Assembly (NCBI GenBank): GCA_016182795.1
Contig: JACPFW010000003.1
Span: 26,254-90,253 of the forward strand
DNA: 64,000 bases
Direction of reading: 5' to 3'
Origin: Gemmatimonadota bacterium
GTDB lineage: Bacteria; Gemmatimonadota; Gemmatimonadetes; Gemmatimonadales; Gemmatimonadaceae
The notes under the pieces are model-generated. The model ran no database searches. It had not been told where the DNA came from and saw only the letters and a program-made list of their open reading frames with translations. How positions within the stretch are numbered: the first letter of the stretch is position 1; every line of letters starts with the position of its first letter. This document shows positions 8,012-17,088 of the stretch, one piece after another. The position numbers were made by a program, and so were the translations under genes.

Positions 8012-8392
8012 ATGGATGACCTCACACTTGGCGAACGCGAACTCGATGTGATGGCCGTGCTCTGGGAAATTGGCGACGGCACAGTCGGCGACGTCCGCCA
8101 ACGCCTGCCTGCCGCGCTGGCGTACACCACCGTGCTCACGATCCTGCGCAACCTCGAGGCCAAGGGGTATGTGAGCCACACCGTGAGCGGTCGCGCCCAC
8201 CGCTACCGCGCGCGCGTCGCTCAGCGCGCCGCGCAGAAGGGGGCGCTCAACCGCGTCCTCTCCCGCTTCTTCTCGGGCTCGCCGGAAGTCCTGCTCGCCC
8301 GGCTCGTCGACGATGCGGGTGTCGACGCCGCCGACTTGCGCGAGATGGCCGAACGCATCGCCGGCCGCGCGACGAAAGGAGGGAAGCGATGA
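8012..8392 (+). CDS. blaI: BlaI/MecI/CopY family transcriptional repressor
   Basis: A 126-residue protein with the penicillinase-repressor winged helix (LTLGERELDVMAVLW, GTVGDVRQRL, AYTTVLTILRNLEAKGYV, GRAHRYRA). Proteins of this family are dimeric repressors inactivated by a partner M56 membrane peptidase. The ATG at 8012 follows GAGGAG. The upstream in-frame TTG at 7952 is inside the -35 box and is not used. It overlaps the M56 gene by 4 bases (ATGA). The signal need not be beta-lactam, because no beta-lactamase is nearby. Confidence 0.9.
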   Translation: MDDLTLGERELDVMAVLWEIGDGTVGDVRQRLPAALAYTTVLTILRNLEAKGYVSHTVSGRAHRYRARVAQRAAQKGALNRVLSRFFSGSPEVLLARLVDDAGVDAADLREMAERIAGRATKGGKR

Positions 8393-10005
8393 TCCTCGCA
8401 TGGATGCTCGGCGCCACGGCGCTCACCGCGCTCCTCGGCGTTGCGGCGTGGACGCTCGAACTCGCCCTCCGCGCCGTGGGGCGGCAGGGACGCGGACCGT
8501 GGGGCGTCGCGGTCGTGGCGTCGCTGGCGTGGCCCGTGGTCGCATCGCTCGCCGCCGGTGCCCCAACACAGACCGTGGCCGTGCGGGCGCTCACCGCCAC
8601 CGGGCACGCGCTCGGCGCGCCTCCCGACGCGCCCGTCGACCTGGTGTCGGAGCTGCTCGCGCGACTCGCGCTACTCGACCGCCCGTTGCTGACACTCTGG
8701 CTGGCGGCCTCGCTGTTGCTCGCCGGGCGCGTGCTGTGGGCGGTTGCGGCGCTGCGCCGCGCCGCCAAGCGCGCGCCGCGCACACGTCTCGACGGCTTTG
8801 ACGTGCACATCACCCCGGCGCTGGGCCCCGCCGTCTTCGCGCTCTGGCGTGCGCACGTCCTGCTGCCGTCGTGGATGCTCGAGCTCGATGCGCCGCTGCG
8901 CGCGCTCGTGCTGACCCACGAACGCGAGCACGTGCGGGCCCGCGATGCGCAGTTCATCATCGCCAGCCACATCGCCACCGCGCTGATGCCATGGAATGTC
9001 CCACTCTGGTGGGTGGCTAAGCGGCTGCGTATTGCCGCCGAACTCGACTGCGACGCGCGGGTGCTCCGCCGTGGCGTCGATGCCGGTGCCTATAGTCACC
9101 TCCTTCTTCTCATTGCCCAACGGCAGGGGCACGCGCGGTTCCTGCCCATGATGGCGGGCGCTCCTTCCACGCTGCGCGCGAGGATCATTGCTATGTCTAC
9201 CCCACGTCCCGCGCGTCCCGCCCTGCGTGCCGCGTTGTTCACGATCGCCGCGTCGGCGCTCGTGGCCATCAGCGCAAGCCCTGTGCTTGCGCGTCCGCTG
9301 GCGAGCGCAAGTCTCTCCGAGTCGGTGATGGCGCTGCTGCCAGAGCCGCAACAGCCGACGCCGGCGCCCCAGCAGCCGGCTGCGAAGCGCCCGGCGCCTC
9401 AGCAGCCGGCGGCGGCCAAGACCGCGCCGAAGGAGTTCAAGGAGTTCAAGCTGGATGAGCAGGCGAAGCTCCTCTCCAACTCAAAGGCACCGCGCTATCC
9501 GGAGATCCTGCTGCGTGCGGGCATCACGGGTAGTACGCTCGCGATGTTCGTGGTGGACACCGCAGGCTTCCCGGAGCTCTCGACGTTCAAGATCGTGCGC
9601 AGCGCGCATCCGCTCTTCGTCGAGGCGGTGAAGGCTTCGCTTCCCGATACCCGATTTGCACCGGCACGCGTGCAGGGACGCACCGTGCGGCAGCTTGTGC
9701 AGATTCTCTATCACTTCAAAACGGCGAAGCATGCGGCCAGTGACACGGTGCAGACAATCAAGGATGTGTTGGCGTTCGAGGTGACGATCACCGACAATGA
9801 CGAACGCCTGCTCGACGTTGGGACACTCAACTTTCCCTCCGAGCCCGTCTACTTCATCGACGGCAAGCGCGCCTCGGCTGACGAGGTAAAGAAGCTCGAG
9901 AAGGAACGCATCCAATCCGTCGACGTCCTCAAGGGCGAAGCCGCCCGCGCCAAGTACGGCGACGATGGCAAGAACGGGATCGTGCTCATCACGCTCAAGA
10001 AGTAG
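8389..10005 (+). CDS. M56 (BlaR1-like) membrane metallopeptidase with TonB-like and plug-like tail
   Basis: A 538-residue protein with three parts. Residues 1-300 are an M56 peptidase: membrane segments near 5-25, 35-55, 100-122 and 280-300, zinc motif HEREH at 177-181 and a downstream acidic ELDCD at 218-222. Residues ~315-345 are a Pro/Gln/Ala-rich spacer. Residues ~365-440 resemble a TonB C-terminal domain (RYPEILLRAGITG, VVDTAG, RFAPARVQG). The last ~75 residues resemble a SusC-type plug fragment (PVYFIDGKR, IQSVDVLKGEAARAKYG, NGIVLITLKK). It replaces the penicillin-binding sensor of classical BlaR1, so the input signal probably differs. Confidence 0.85.
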   Translation: MILAWMLGATALTALLGVAAWTLELALRAVGRQGRGPWGVAVVASLAWPVVASLAAGAPTQTVAVRALTATGHALGAPPDAPVDLVSELLARLALLDRPLLTLWLAASLLLAGRVLWAVAALRRAAKRAPRTRLDGFDVHITPALGPAVFALWRAHVLLPSWMLELDAPLRALVLTHEREHVRARDAQFIIASHIATALMPWNVPLWWVAKRLRIAAELDCDARVLRRGVDAGAYSHLLLLIAQRQGHARFLPMMAGAPSTLRARIIAMSTPRPARPALRAALFTIAASALVAISASPVLARPLASASLSESVMALLPEPQQPTPAPQQPAAKRPAPQQPAAAKTAPKEFKEFKLDEQAKLLSNSKAPRYPEILLRAGITGSTLAMFVVDTAGFPELSTFKIVRSAHPLFVEAVKASLPDTRFAPARVQGRTVRQLVQILYHFKTAKHAASDTVQTIKDVLAFEVTITDNDERLLDVGTLNFPSEPVYFIDGKRASADEVKKLEKERIQSVDVLKGEAARAKYGDDGKNGIVLITLKK

Positions 10006-10020
10006 TACTGTCGCACTTGG

Positions 10021-10056
10021 ACGGCCCCGACCCCGCCTTGGCGGAGTCGGGGCCGT
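10021..10056 (+). terminator. Strong hairpin after the M56 gene
   Basis: ACGGCCCCGAC...GTCGGGGCCGT with an inner CCGCC/GGCGG stem and a TT loop, a stem of about 17 pairs with one mismatch. It lies 16 bases after the stop at 10005. No U tract follows, so it may act as an RNA-stabilising end or need a factor. Confidence 0.55.
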
Positions 10057-10145
10057 CGGCGCACCGGGACCTCGGCGGCGGTTCGGGAACTTCCGGACCG
10101 CGTTTCGCTTACTATTGATACGCAGCCCCCACGCCCCGCCAGGCC

Positions 10146-11003
10146 ATGCCCACGCCCCCATCTCCGAACCTCCGCGACTTCGCCGCCGACCTCAAGGCGC
10201 GACGCGATTCCGCGACGTTCGGTCTCCAACTCAAGCAGAGTGCGCAGCAGTTCACCGACGATCTCATGGCGGTGCTGTTTCCGCATTTCTGCCAGGAACC
10301 GTACTTCACCGCCGGCGAGATCGAGGCCAAGCTCGCCCTGCTCGAGCGCGACCTGAAACAGATGATCGGGCCGCTGCTGAAGCCCGACTCCGCTTCGGTG
10401 TACGAGATCGGACGCGCGTTCACGGCGTCGCTCCCCAGCATCCACGCCGAGCTCCTGCTCGACGCCGAGGCGATCAACGCCGGCGATCCCGCGGCGGAAA
10501 GCCTTGATGAGGTGATTCTCGCCTATCCGGGCTTCATGGCCATTGCCATTCATCGACTCGCGCACGCGCTGTATCGCCTGTACGTGCCGATCTTCCCGCG
10601 CCTCCTCAGCGAGTACGCGCACCAGCTCACGGGCATCGACATTCATCCGGGGGCGACGATCGGCTCGTCGTTCGCCATTGATCACGGCACGGGCATCGTG
10701 ATCGGCGAGTCCTCCGTGATTGGCAACAACGTCAAGCTGTATCAGGGCGTCACGCTCGGCGCGCTCAGCGTCAAGAAGAGTCTCGCCCGCTCCAAGCGGC
10801 ATCCGACCATCGAGGACAACGTCGTCATCTACGCCCAGGCGGTCATCCTCGGCGGCGACACGGTGGTTGGCCACCACAGCGTCATCGGCGGCAACGTCTG
10901 GCTCACGCACAGCGTGCCCGCGCACTCGGTGGTGCAGCACGAAGCCGAGTCGAGTGTGCGCCCCAAGGACGCCGACGGCGGCGACGATATCTACTTCATC
11001 TAG
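10146..11003 (+). CDS. cysE: Serine O-acetyltransferase
   Basis: A 285-residue protein that makes O-acetylserine from serine and acetyl-CoA, the first step of cysteine synthesis. An N-terminal helical domain (~10-170) is followed by left-handed beta-helix hexapeptide repeats ([58 protein letters not shown]). The catalytic His of the family falls in FAIDHGTG. The length resembles the EpsC-type serine acetyltransferases. It is followed after 35 bases by cysK, so the two enzymes of the pathway are paired. Confidence 0.92.
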   Translation: MPTPPSPNLRDFAADLKARRDSATFGLQLKQSAQQFTDDLMAVLFPHFCQEPYFTAGEIEAKLALLERDLKQMIGPLLKPDSASVYEIGRAFTASLPSIHAELLLDAEAINAGDPAAESLDEVILAYPGFMAIAIHRLAHALYRLYVPIFPRLLSEYAHQLTGIDIHPGATIGSSFAIDHGTGIVIGESSVIGNNVKLYQGVTLGALSVKKSLARSKRHPTIEDNVVIYAQAVILGGDTVVGHHSVIGGNVWLTHSVPAHSVVQHEAESSVRPKDADGGDDIYFI

Positions 11004-11038
11004 TTTCGCGTAGTGCCCCCCAGGCAGGAGAAATCACG

Positions 11039-11947
11039 ATGAAAGCGCAGTCCATTCTCGATACCATCGGCAACACGCCGCTCGTGCGGATCAATCGAAT
11101 CTTCGGCAAGTCGGAAGTCTGGATGAAGCTCGAGCGCGCCAATCCCGGCGCGAGCATCAAGGACCGTATTGCGCTGGCGATGATCGAGGAGGCCGAGGCG
11201 CTTGGCGTCCTGAAGCCCGGCAGTGTGATCATTGAACCCACGTCGGGAAACACGGGCATCGGGCTCGCGTTGGTGGCGGCGGTCAAGGGATACCGGCTGA
11301 TCCTCGTGATGCCCGACTCCATGAGCATCGAGCGCCGGCGCATTCTCGCCGCCTATGGCGCCGAACTCGATCTCACGCCGCGCGAGAAGGGGATGCGCGG
11401 CGCGGTCGACCGCGCCAATGCACTCGCCGCGACGATGGCCGGCGCCTGGGTGCCGCAGCAGTTCGAGAACGCGGCGAATGTCGAGGTGCACCGGCGCACG
11501 ACGGCGGCCGAGATTGTGCGCGACCATCCCGAGGGCTTCGACGCGCTGATCACCGGTGTTGGCACCGGCGGACACATTACGGGCGTGGGCGAGGCGCTCA
11601 AGAAGCAGTGGCCTCAGCTCAAGGTCTTTGCCGTCGAGCCGGCGGCGTCGCCCATTCTCAGTGGCGGACAGCCGGGGCCGCATCCGCTGCAGGGGCTCGG
11701 CGCGAACTTCATCCCCGCGATCCTGAACCGCGACCTGCTCGACGGTGTCATCACCGTCACGAAGGAAGAGGCGTTTGCGTACGCGCAGCGCAGCGCGCGC
11801 GAAGAAGGGATCTTCGTCGGCATCTCATCGGGCGCGTCGCTGGCCGCCGTGGCGCGCAAGCTCCAGGAGCTGCCGCCCAAGTCGCGCGTGTTGACGTTCT
11901 GCTACGATACCGGCGAGCGCTATCTGTCGATCGAGGGGTTGTTCTAG
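11039..11947 (+). CDS. cysK: Cysteine synthase A
   Basis: A 302-residue PLP enzyme that converts O-acetylserine and sulfide to cysteine. The PLP lysine lies in ASIKDRIAL near residue 41. The substrate loop TSGNTG and the phosphate-binding GVGTGGH segment are present, as is the late SSGASLAA motif. AGGAGA lies 7 bases before the ATG. It shares an operon with cysE and overlaps the convergent thioredoxin gene by 4 bases. The absence of N- or C-terminal extensions argues against cystathionine beta-synthase. Confidence 0.93.
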   Translation: MKAQSILDTIGNTPLVRINRIFGKSEVWMKLERANPGASIKDRIALAMIEEAEALGVLKPGSVIIEPTSGNTGIGLALVAAVKGYRLILVMPDSMSIERRRILAAYGAELDLTPREKGMRGAVDRANALAATMAGAWVPQQFENAANVEVHRRTTAAEIVRDHPEGFDALITGVGTGGHITGVGEALKKQWPQLKVFAVEPAASPILSGGQPGPHPLQGLGANFIPAILNRDLLDGVITVTKEEAFAYAQRSAREEGIFVGISSGASLAAVARKLQELPPKSRVLTFCYDTGERYLSIEGLF

Positions 11948-12180
11948 GCCTGCAGCCAGCTTTCGACCTTGTCCTTGGCCGGCACGCCGCCGGCGTGCAC
12001 CACGGTGCCGTCGATGACGACGCCCGGCGTGCGCATCACGCCAAAGCTGGCGATCTGCTGCATGTCCTCGACCTTCTCGAGCGTGATGGCGACGCCCAGC
12101 TCCGCCGCCGCTAGCTCAATGAGCGCGGCGGTTCGCTTGCAGTTGGCGCATCCCGACCCGAGTACCTGGACCTTCTTCAT
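11944..12180 (-). CDS. Small thioredoxin-fold protein (redox-active disulfide protein)
   Basis: A 78-residue protein of the MTH895/TM0996 type: [15 protein letters not shown] carries the CxxC active site at residues 11-14 and TPGVVIDG holds the cis-Pro. The frame extends upstream, but the domain starts at the ATG at 12180. Such minithioredoxins commonly follow UPF0718/ArsP-type permeases in arsenic clusters, as here (20-base gap). A role as a thiol reductant or chaperone for the permease is inferred. Confidence 0.8.
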   Translation of the reverse strand: MKKVQVLGSGCANCKRTAALIELAAAELGVAITLEKVEDMQQIASFGVMRTPGVVIDGTVVHAGGVPAKDKVESWLQA

Positions 12181-12200
12181 ATAGACTCCCCCGTGCGCGG

Positions 12201-13253
12201 CTACAGCACGGCATTGAAAACATAACCGACCAGCAGAATGCCGGCCGACACGACGCCCACGAATGCGGCGATGAGCCGCGGCGTGAGCACCTTGCGAAGA
12301 ATCACGATTTCGGGCAGCGACAGCGCAATCACGCTCATCATGAACGCGAGCACGGTGCCCAGTGCGGCGCCCTTGGAAAGCAGCGCCTGCACCACGGGGA
12401 TCACGCCGGCGGCGTTGGAGTACAGCGGCACGCCAATCAGCACCGCGATCGGCACGCTCCACCACGCCTCCTTGCCCATCACACCCGCCAGATAGTCCTG
12501 CGGGACGAAGCCGTGGATTGTCGCGCCCACCGCGATGCCGACCACAACATAGGGCCAGACCTTGCCGACGATCTCACGCACGGCGGCACCGCCCGCGATG
12601 ACGCGGTCAGCAAAGGTGAGCGAGTCGCCGTCGAACGCCGCCGCGGTGCGCGGCATATTGCGCACCCACGACTCGAGATAGCGCTCGAGTCGCATGCGGC
12701 CGAGCACCCATCCCGCCGTGATCGCGACGAAGAGCCCAAGCGACAGATAGAGCAGGGCGATACGCCAGCCGAAGAGCCCGAACAGTAGGGTGAGCGCCAC
12801 TTCATTCACCATCGGTGCCGCGACGAGGAACGAGAACGTGACGCCCAGCGGCACTCCCGCCTGCACGAAGCCGAGAAACAACGGCACGGCCGAGCATGAG
12901 CAGAACGGCGTGACGACGCCGAGGCTGGCGGCTAGGACGTTGGCCACGCCTTCGACCCGGCCGGCAAGCAGTGCGCGCGTGCGCTCGGGGGTGAAATACG
13001 AGTTGACGATGCCCATGGCGAACACGATGCCGCTGAGGAGCAGCAGCACCTTGGGCGTGTCGTAGAGAAAGAACTGCATAGCGGTTCCGAGATGGCTCGC
13101 GCGATCCACGGGCAGCAGTCTGACGAGCGACTCGGAAACCGGGACGAGCAGGCGGTACACACCCAGCCATCCGAGTGCACCGACGGCGACGAGCAGCTGC
13201 GCATGCGCCCGCCAGCCGGTTTGCGATGCCGGGGGCAGCGACAATCCGGTCAT
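12201..13253 (-). CDS. Permease, UPF0718/ArsP-like (probable organoarsenical or metalloid efflux)
   Basis: A 350-residue polytopic membrane protein with about eight to ten hydrophobic segments and the family signature TPFCSCSAVPLFLGF near residue 120. A second half carries GVPLYSNAAGVIPVVQALL. In ArsP the Cys residues of the CSCS region matter for trivalent organoarsenical export. Placement in an ars operon with arsM, which makes methylated arsenicals, fits that role, but the exact substrate is inferred. GGAGG lies 6 bases before the ATG, which overlaps the stop of the phosphoesterase gene (ATGA). Confidence 0.8.
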   Translation of the reverse strand: MTGLSLPPASQTGWRAHAQLLVAVGALGWLGVYRLLVPVSESLVRLLPVDRASHLGTAMQFFLYDTPKVLLLLSGIVFAMGIVNSYFTPERTRALLAGRVEGVANVLAASLGVVTPFCSCSAVPLFLGFVQAGVPLGVTFSFLVAAPMVNEVALTLLFGLFGWRIALLYLSLGLFVAITAGWVLGRMRLERYLESWVRNMPRTAAAFDGDSLTFADRVIAGGAAVREIVGKVWPYVVVGIAVGATIHGFVPQDYLAGVMGKEAWWSVPIAVLIGVPLYSNAAGVIPVVQALLSKGAALGTVLAFMMSVIALSLPEIVILRKVLTPRLIAAFVGVVSAGILLVGYVFNAVL

Positions 13254-14041
13254 ACGGTTCCTCCAGGGCTCCGCGGCGGCGTCGCAGGCGCGGCGATCCC
13301 GCCCGTGCGCAGCTGGCCGGCGAACTCGTCCGGCAGGGTGCTGGCGAGAATCGCGCGCGCCGCCGCCTCCACGTCGTACGACACGCGCACGATCTCCATC
13401 CGCACTGGTTGTCCGTCGGCGACGTCGAGCAGCACGTATCCGGCGCGCGGATCGCCGTCCTTGGGGCGGCCGACGCTGCCGGTGTTCACGAAGTGCACGC
13501 CGTCCACCTGCCGATGCCACGGCACATGCGTGTGCCCAAAGCAGACGATGTCGCCACCGCGCGCGCCCACGCTCTCGCCCATCTTGCCGAGGAACTCATC
13601 GGGGCGCTGGGCGTGGACATACACGGTATTGAGCACTTGGTTGCCATGAATCAGCGTCACCGTTGGGCCGCTGACGTGGCCGCCAAGTGGGCGCACGTCG
13701 ATGCGGAAGGGCAGACCCGCGAGATATGCCTTGGTCTGGGGTGACGTGTGCGCCAGCGTCCACGCGTACGACTGATGCGACAACGCTTCCTGCTTCGGAT
13801 CTTCGTAACGGCACCCGCAGTGCGGTGCCCTGGTCGCGACGGTCGAGTCATAGTTGCCAGCGACGCCGTGAATCCTCTCCGAGCGCAGGCGCGCGACGGT
13901 TTCGTCGGGCCACGGCGCATATCCGACGAGATCGCCAAGATGATATGTCGCATCCACCCCTGAGCGCGCCGCGATGTCGGCGAGCACCGCGTCGAGCGCC
14001 GGCAGGTTGGCGTGGATGTCGGAGATGAGAGCGAAGCGCAC
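13250..14041 (-). CDS. Calcineurin-like metallophosphoesterase in the arsenic operon
   Basis: A 263-residue protein with the motifs of the YfcE/ApaH-like superfamily: ISDIHANLPAL (metal ligands D-x-H), HLGDLVGY, GNYDS (GNHD variant), IHGNQ and GHTHVPW. I start it at the GTG at 14041, where the fold begins. The frame is open to an ATG at 14125 inside acr3, and no clear ribosome site decides between them. It overlaps the permease gene by 4 bases and lies 35 bases after acr3. Its substrate and reason for being in an ars operon are unknown. Confidence 0.8.
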   Translation of the reverse strand: MRFALISDIHANLPALDAVLADIAARSGVDATYHLGDLVGYAPWPDETVARLRSERIHGVAGNYDSTVATRAPHCGCRYEDPKQEALSHQSYAWTLAHTSPQTKAYLAGLPFRIDVRPLGGHVSGPTVTLIHGNQVLNTVYVHAQRPDEFLGKMGESVGARGGDIVCFGHTHVPWHRQVDGVHFVNTGSVGRPKDGDPRAGYVLLDVADGQPVRMEIVRVSYDVEAAARAILASTLPDEFAGQLRTGGIAAPATPPRSPGGTV

Positions 14042-14075
14042 GGAGGTGGAATCCGGAATGTGAGATGCGGGACGG

Positions 14076-15158
14076 CTAGACTGACGCGTTGGCGTAGAAC
14101 CGACTCCGGAAGCGGAGCGCGACATTCACCAGGCCAATGAGCACCGGCACCTCGACAAGCGGTCCGATGACCGTGGCAAACGCCTGATCAGAGCCGATGC
14201 CAAACACGGCGACGGCCACGGCGATGGCAAGTTCAAAGTCGTTGCTCGCCGCCGTCAGTGACACCGTCACGTTCTGTTCATACGATGCGTCCACGCCGCG
14301 CGCGCGCGCCGAGAAGAACGTGATGAGGAACATCGCAAGGAAATAGAGCGTGAGCGGGATGGCGATGCGCAGCACGTCGAACGGCAGCTGCACGATGAGC
14401 CCGCCCTTGAGCGAGAACATCACGATGATCGTGAATAGCAGCGCCACCAGCGTCATCGGGCTGACCCGCGGGATGAAGACGCGGTCGTACCAGGCTTCTC
14501 CCTTCGCGCGGATCAGCACGAGTCGGCTGATGAGGCCGGCGACGAGCGGAATGCCGAGGTAGATGCCCACCGTCTTGGCGATCTCGCTCACGGCCACGTC
14601 GACCGTGACGCTCTTCATGCCGAAGAGCGGAGGCAGGAACGTCAGGAAGACCCACGCGTACACGCCGTAGAAAAGGACCTGGAAGATGGCGTTCAGCGCC
14701 ACGAGACCGGCCACGAGGTCCTTGTCCCCCTTGGCGAGGTCGTTCCAGACGAGCACCATCGCGATGCAGCGGGCGAGGCCGACGAGGATGAGGCCCTGCG
14801 CATAGCCGGGGAGGTCGGCGAGGAGCAGCACCGCGAGGGCGAACATGACCACCGGGCCGATGACCCAGTTCTGGAACAGCGAGAGCGCCAGCACGCGTCC
14901 GTTGCGGAAGGCGGCGCCGAGCTTCTCGTACCGCACCTTGGCCAGCGGCGGGTACATCATCAGCACGAGGCCGATGGCGATGGGAATGTTGGTCGTGCCC
15001 ACCTGCACGCGCTCGATCCACTGTTCCACATTGGGCGCGGCGTAGCCGATGGCGACGCCGACCGCCATGGCGAGGAAGATCCAGAGCGTCAGGAAGCGGT
15101 CGAGCGTCGACAGCTTGTGGCTGATGGAATCGTGCGCGTGCGCGGCAGTTGATGGCAT
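14076..15158 (-). CDS. acr3: Arsenite efflux transporter ACR3
   Basis: A 360-residue inner membrane protein of the ACR3/BASS superfamily with ten hydrophobic segments. Family motifs include [14 protein letters not shown], the TM4 Cys in [18 protein letters not shown] (the Cys shown to be needed for arsenite transport in ACR3), and [21 protein letters not shown]. It exports As(III) using the proton motive force. It lies 18 bases after arsN2 in the same operon. Confidence 0.93.
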   Translation of the reverse strand: MPSTAAHAHDSISHKLSTLDRFLTLWIFLAMAVGVAIGYAAPNVEQWIERVQVGTTNIPIAIGLVLMMYPPLAKVRYEKLGAAFRNGRVLALSLFQNWVIGPVVMFALAVLLLADLPGYAQGLILVGLARCIAMVLVWNDLAKGDKDLVAGLVALNAIFQVLFYGVYAWVFLTFLPPLFGMKSVTVDVAVSEIAKTVGIYLGIPLVAGLISRLVLIRAKGEAWYDRVFIPRVSPMTLVALLFTIIVMFSLKGGLIVQLPFDVLRIAIPLTLYFLAMFLITFFSARARGVDASYEQNVTVSLTAASNDFELAIAVAVAVFGIGSDQAFATVIGPLVEVPVLIGLVNVALRFRSRFYANASV

Positions 15159-15176
15159 GATGTGATTCCCGGGATT

Positions 15177-15668
15177 CTACGAGGCGCCGGGCCGGGCTCT
15201 GGAGAGCGCCCGGCGCATGATCGTCGCCGAGGCCGGGCACGCGCCCTGAAACTCGCTGGTGGACTGGACGTCGGCCGGAACCTCGTCGCGAGCGATCTTC
15301 TCAAACCCAAACGATGGAAAGTACGACTCGGCGGTGTTGGTCAGAAGGTACAGCGCGCGGATGCCCCGCGACTCGGCGCCGGCAATGACCCGCGTGATGA
15401 GCTCACGGCCGAGACCTCTTGAGCGCCACGCGGGGGCAACGGCGACCGAGCGGAGCAGGGCGTGCTCGCAGCAGACTTCGAGGCCGGCGACGCCGACCAG
15501 TTGTCCGGCGCTCTCCGCGAGCAGGAACGACGGCAACGCCTCGCGCACCCCATCGAGCGGCAGTTCGCTGTCGGTCAGGAGCTGCGCCACGGCGTCGTAG
15601 TCGGCGGCGGTGGCGCCGCGAATCAGCGCGCGCGCCGCGGCGCCCGTGGATTGCGATGTAGTCAGCAT
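15177..15668 (-). CDS. arsN2: ArsN2-type GNAT N-acetyltransferase
   Basis: A 163-residue GNAT protein. ALIRGATAADYDAVAQLL is the typical ArsN2 N-terminus, VAPAWRSRGLGRELI is the acetyl-CoA binding motif A, and LYLLTNTAESYFPSFGFEKI follows. GGAGGA lies 9 bases before the ATG at 15668, which fixes the start against the longer open frame. The family is found in arsenic clusters and the related ArsN1 acetylates organoarsenicals or phosphinothricin. The true substrate here is inferred. It lies between arsM and acr3. Confidence 0.85.
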   Translation of the reverse strand: MLTTSQSTGAAARALIRGATAADYDAVAQLLTDSELPLDGVREALPSFLLAESAGQLVGVAGLEVCCEHALLRSVAVAPAWRSRGLGRELITRVIAGAESRGIRALYLLTNTAESYFPSFGFEKIARDEVPADVQSTSEFQGACPASATIMRRALSRARPGAS

Positions 15669-15687
15669 TGAAACACGTCCTCCGCGA

Positions 15688-16680
15688 TCAGCAGCAATCG
15701 GTCGACCCGCACCCACAGCCGCTCGCCTTCACGGACTGGCCGAGGGTCATCAGGTCGCGCTTGGGTTTGGCGGCGCGGGCAGCGGCCGCTGCCACCGCGT
15801 CGGGCGTGCCGCCGGGCTTGGTCGCGCGCACGAACGCGCTCATCACCTTTCCTTCCACGTGATCGGCCAGCGACAGGTCGAGTCCGGTGCCCTGAATCAG
15901 GGCAAGCGCGTCGTCGCGCGTGTACAGGCGAGTGGGTTCGATGCTCGCGTCCTCGAATCCCGCCTCGTGCAGCAGCGCAATGAACTCTTGCTCCTCGAGC
16001 GCGCCGGCCACGCAGCCGGTCCACAGCGCCATGTTCTCCTTGACCGCCTCGGGCAGCCCCTCGCGGACCACGATATCGCTCACCGCAAATCGGCCGCCCG
16101 GCCTGAGCACGCGGAACGCGTCCTTGAGCACCGCTCGCTTGTCGCCCGACAGGTTGATGACGCAGTTGGAGATGATCACGTCCACCGTGTTGGCGGGCAG
16201 CGGAATGCTCTCGATGTGTCCCTTGAGAAACTCAACATTCGTGGCGCCGGCCTTCGCCTTGTTCTCGAGCGCGAGTGCCAGCATCTCATCGGTCATGTCG
16301 AGTCCGTACGCCTTGCCCGTGAGTCCAACGCGCTTGGCGGAGAGCAGCACGTCGATGCCGCCGCCGGCGCCGAGGTCGAGGACCACTTCGCCTTCGGCGA
16401 GCTCGGCGAGCGCCGTCGGGTTGCCGCAGCCCAGCGAGGCCAGCAGCGCCTCGGCGGGGAGTCCGGCCGTTTCGCCCGCTTCGTAGAGATCGGAGGTGAT
16501 GGGGTCCCACGATTCGCTGGTGGAGCCACAGCAGCCCGATGATCCGTCGGCCGGTCCGCAGCAGCTCGCGCCGGCAGTGGCGCCGTCGGCGACCTTCTGC
16601 GCCGTAGCGCCGTAACGCGCCCGCACCGTGGCGCGAATCTCGTCAAGCGTGGTGGGTACTTTGGTGGCGTCAGCAGTCAT
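15688..16680 (-). CDS. arsM: Arsenite S-adenosylmethionine methyltransferase
   Basis: A 330-residue SAM-dependent enzyme that methylates As(III). The SAM motif is VLDLGAGGGIDVLLSA. Conserved arsenic-binding cysteines can be seen in SLGCGNPTA, ISNCVINLS and WTGCVAGAL. An extra Cys-rich N-terminal stretch (SCCGP, SGCCGS, residues ~38-52) and a Cys-rich tail (SGCGCGSTDCC) are present. AGAGGA precedes the ATG. An ArsR-type site lies just upstream at 16704-16719. Methylated products could be exported by the ArsP-like permease of the same operon. Confidence 0.93.
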   Translation of the reverse strand: MTADATKVPTTLDEIRATVRARYGATAQKVADGATAGASCCGPADGSSGCCGSTSESWDPITSDLYEAGETAGLPAEALLASLGCGNPTALAELAEGEVVLDLGAGGGIDVLLSAKRVGLTGKAYGLDMTDEMLALALENKAKAGATNVEFLKGHIESIPLPANTVDVIISNCVINLSGDKRAVLKDAFRVLRPGGRFAVSDIVVREGLPEAVKENMALWTGCVAGALEEQEFIALLHEAGFEDASIEPTRLYTRDDALALIQGTGLDLSLADHVEGKVMSAFVRATKPGGTPDAVAAAAARAAKPKRDLMTLGQSVKASGCGCGSTDCC

Positions 16681-16703
16681 CGGTGAGTCCTCTGGAGATG
16701 ATG

Positions 16704-16719
16704 ATCAACAAATATTGAT
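16704..16719. promoter_or_regulatory. ArsR-type operator upstream of arsM
   Basis: ATCAA-CAAATA-TTGAT, a perfect 5-base dyad with a 6-base spacer, 24 bases before the arsM start in the arsR-arsM gap. It matches the site in the arsR promoter (16 bases, one arm mismatch). Repression by ArsR at an internal promoter is inferred. Confidence 0.55.
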
Positions 16720-16740
16720 GGATGAAATACTAGAAAGATT

Positions 16741-17082
16741 CTAGAGGCAGCACGCACCGGTTCTCCGGATGGGGAGCGCGCCGCGCCGCGGCTGCATGGC
16801 GACGGCGAGGTCGTGCACCTCGGCCAGCGCTCCGGGGACGATGCTGTAGTGAGCCCAGCGCCCCTCTCGGCGATCGGTCACGAGACCGGCTTCCTTGAGC
16901 ACCCGCAAGTGGAAGGACAACCGCGACTGCGCGGCGTCGAGCTCGTCCTGCAGGTCGCACACGCACCGTTCGCCGTCGCGGAGCATCTCCAGGATGGAAA
17001 GCCGCGTCGCGTCCGACAGCGCGTGGAACAACGCTTCGGCGCGGGCGAGGTTGGGAACGGCGGGGCGTGCGGCGGTGGCCAT
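16741..17082 (-). CDS. arsR: ArsR family arsenite-responsive repressor
   Basis: A 113-residue winged-helix protein (ALFHALSDATRLSILEML, QSRLSFHLRVLKEAGLV, REGRWAHYSI). The metal-binding motif ERCVCDLQ in the third helix is the classical type-1 arsenite site, and a second Cys pair ends the protein (GACCL). It is the first gene of the minus-strand ars operon. The -10 box ends 6 bases before the ATG, so its mRNA is probably leaderless. Confidence 0.92.
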   Translation of the reverse strand: MATAARPAVPNLARAEALFHALSDATRLSILEMLRDGERCVCDLQDELDAAQSRLSFHLRVLKEAGLVTDRREGRWAHYSIVPGALAEVHDLAVAMQPRRGALPIRRTGACCL

Positions 17083-17088
17083 GGGCGT

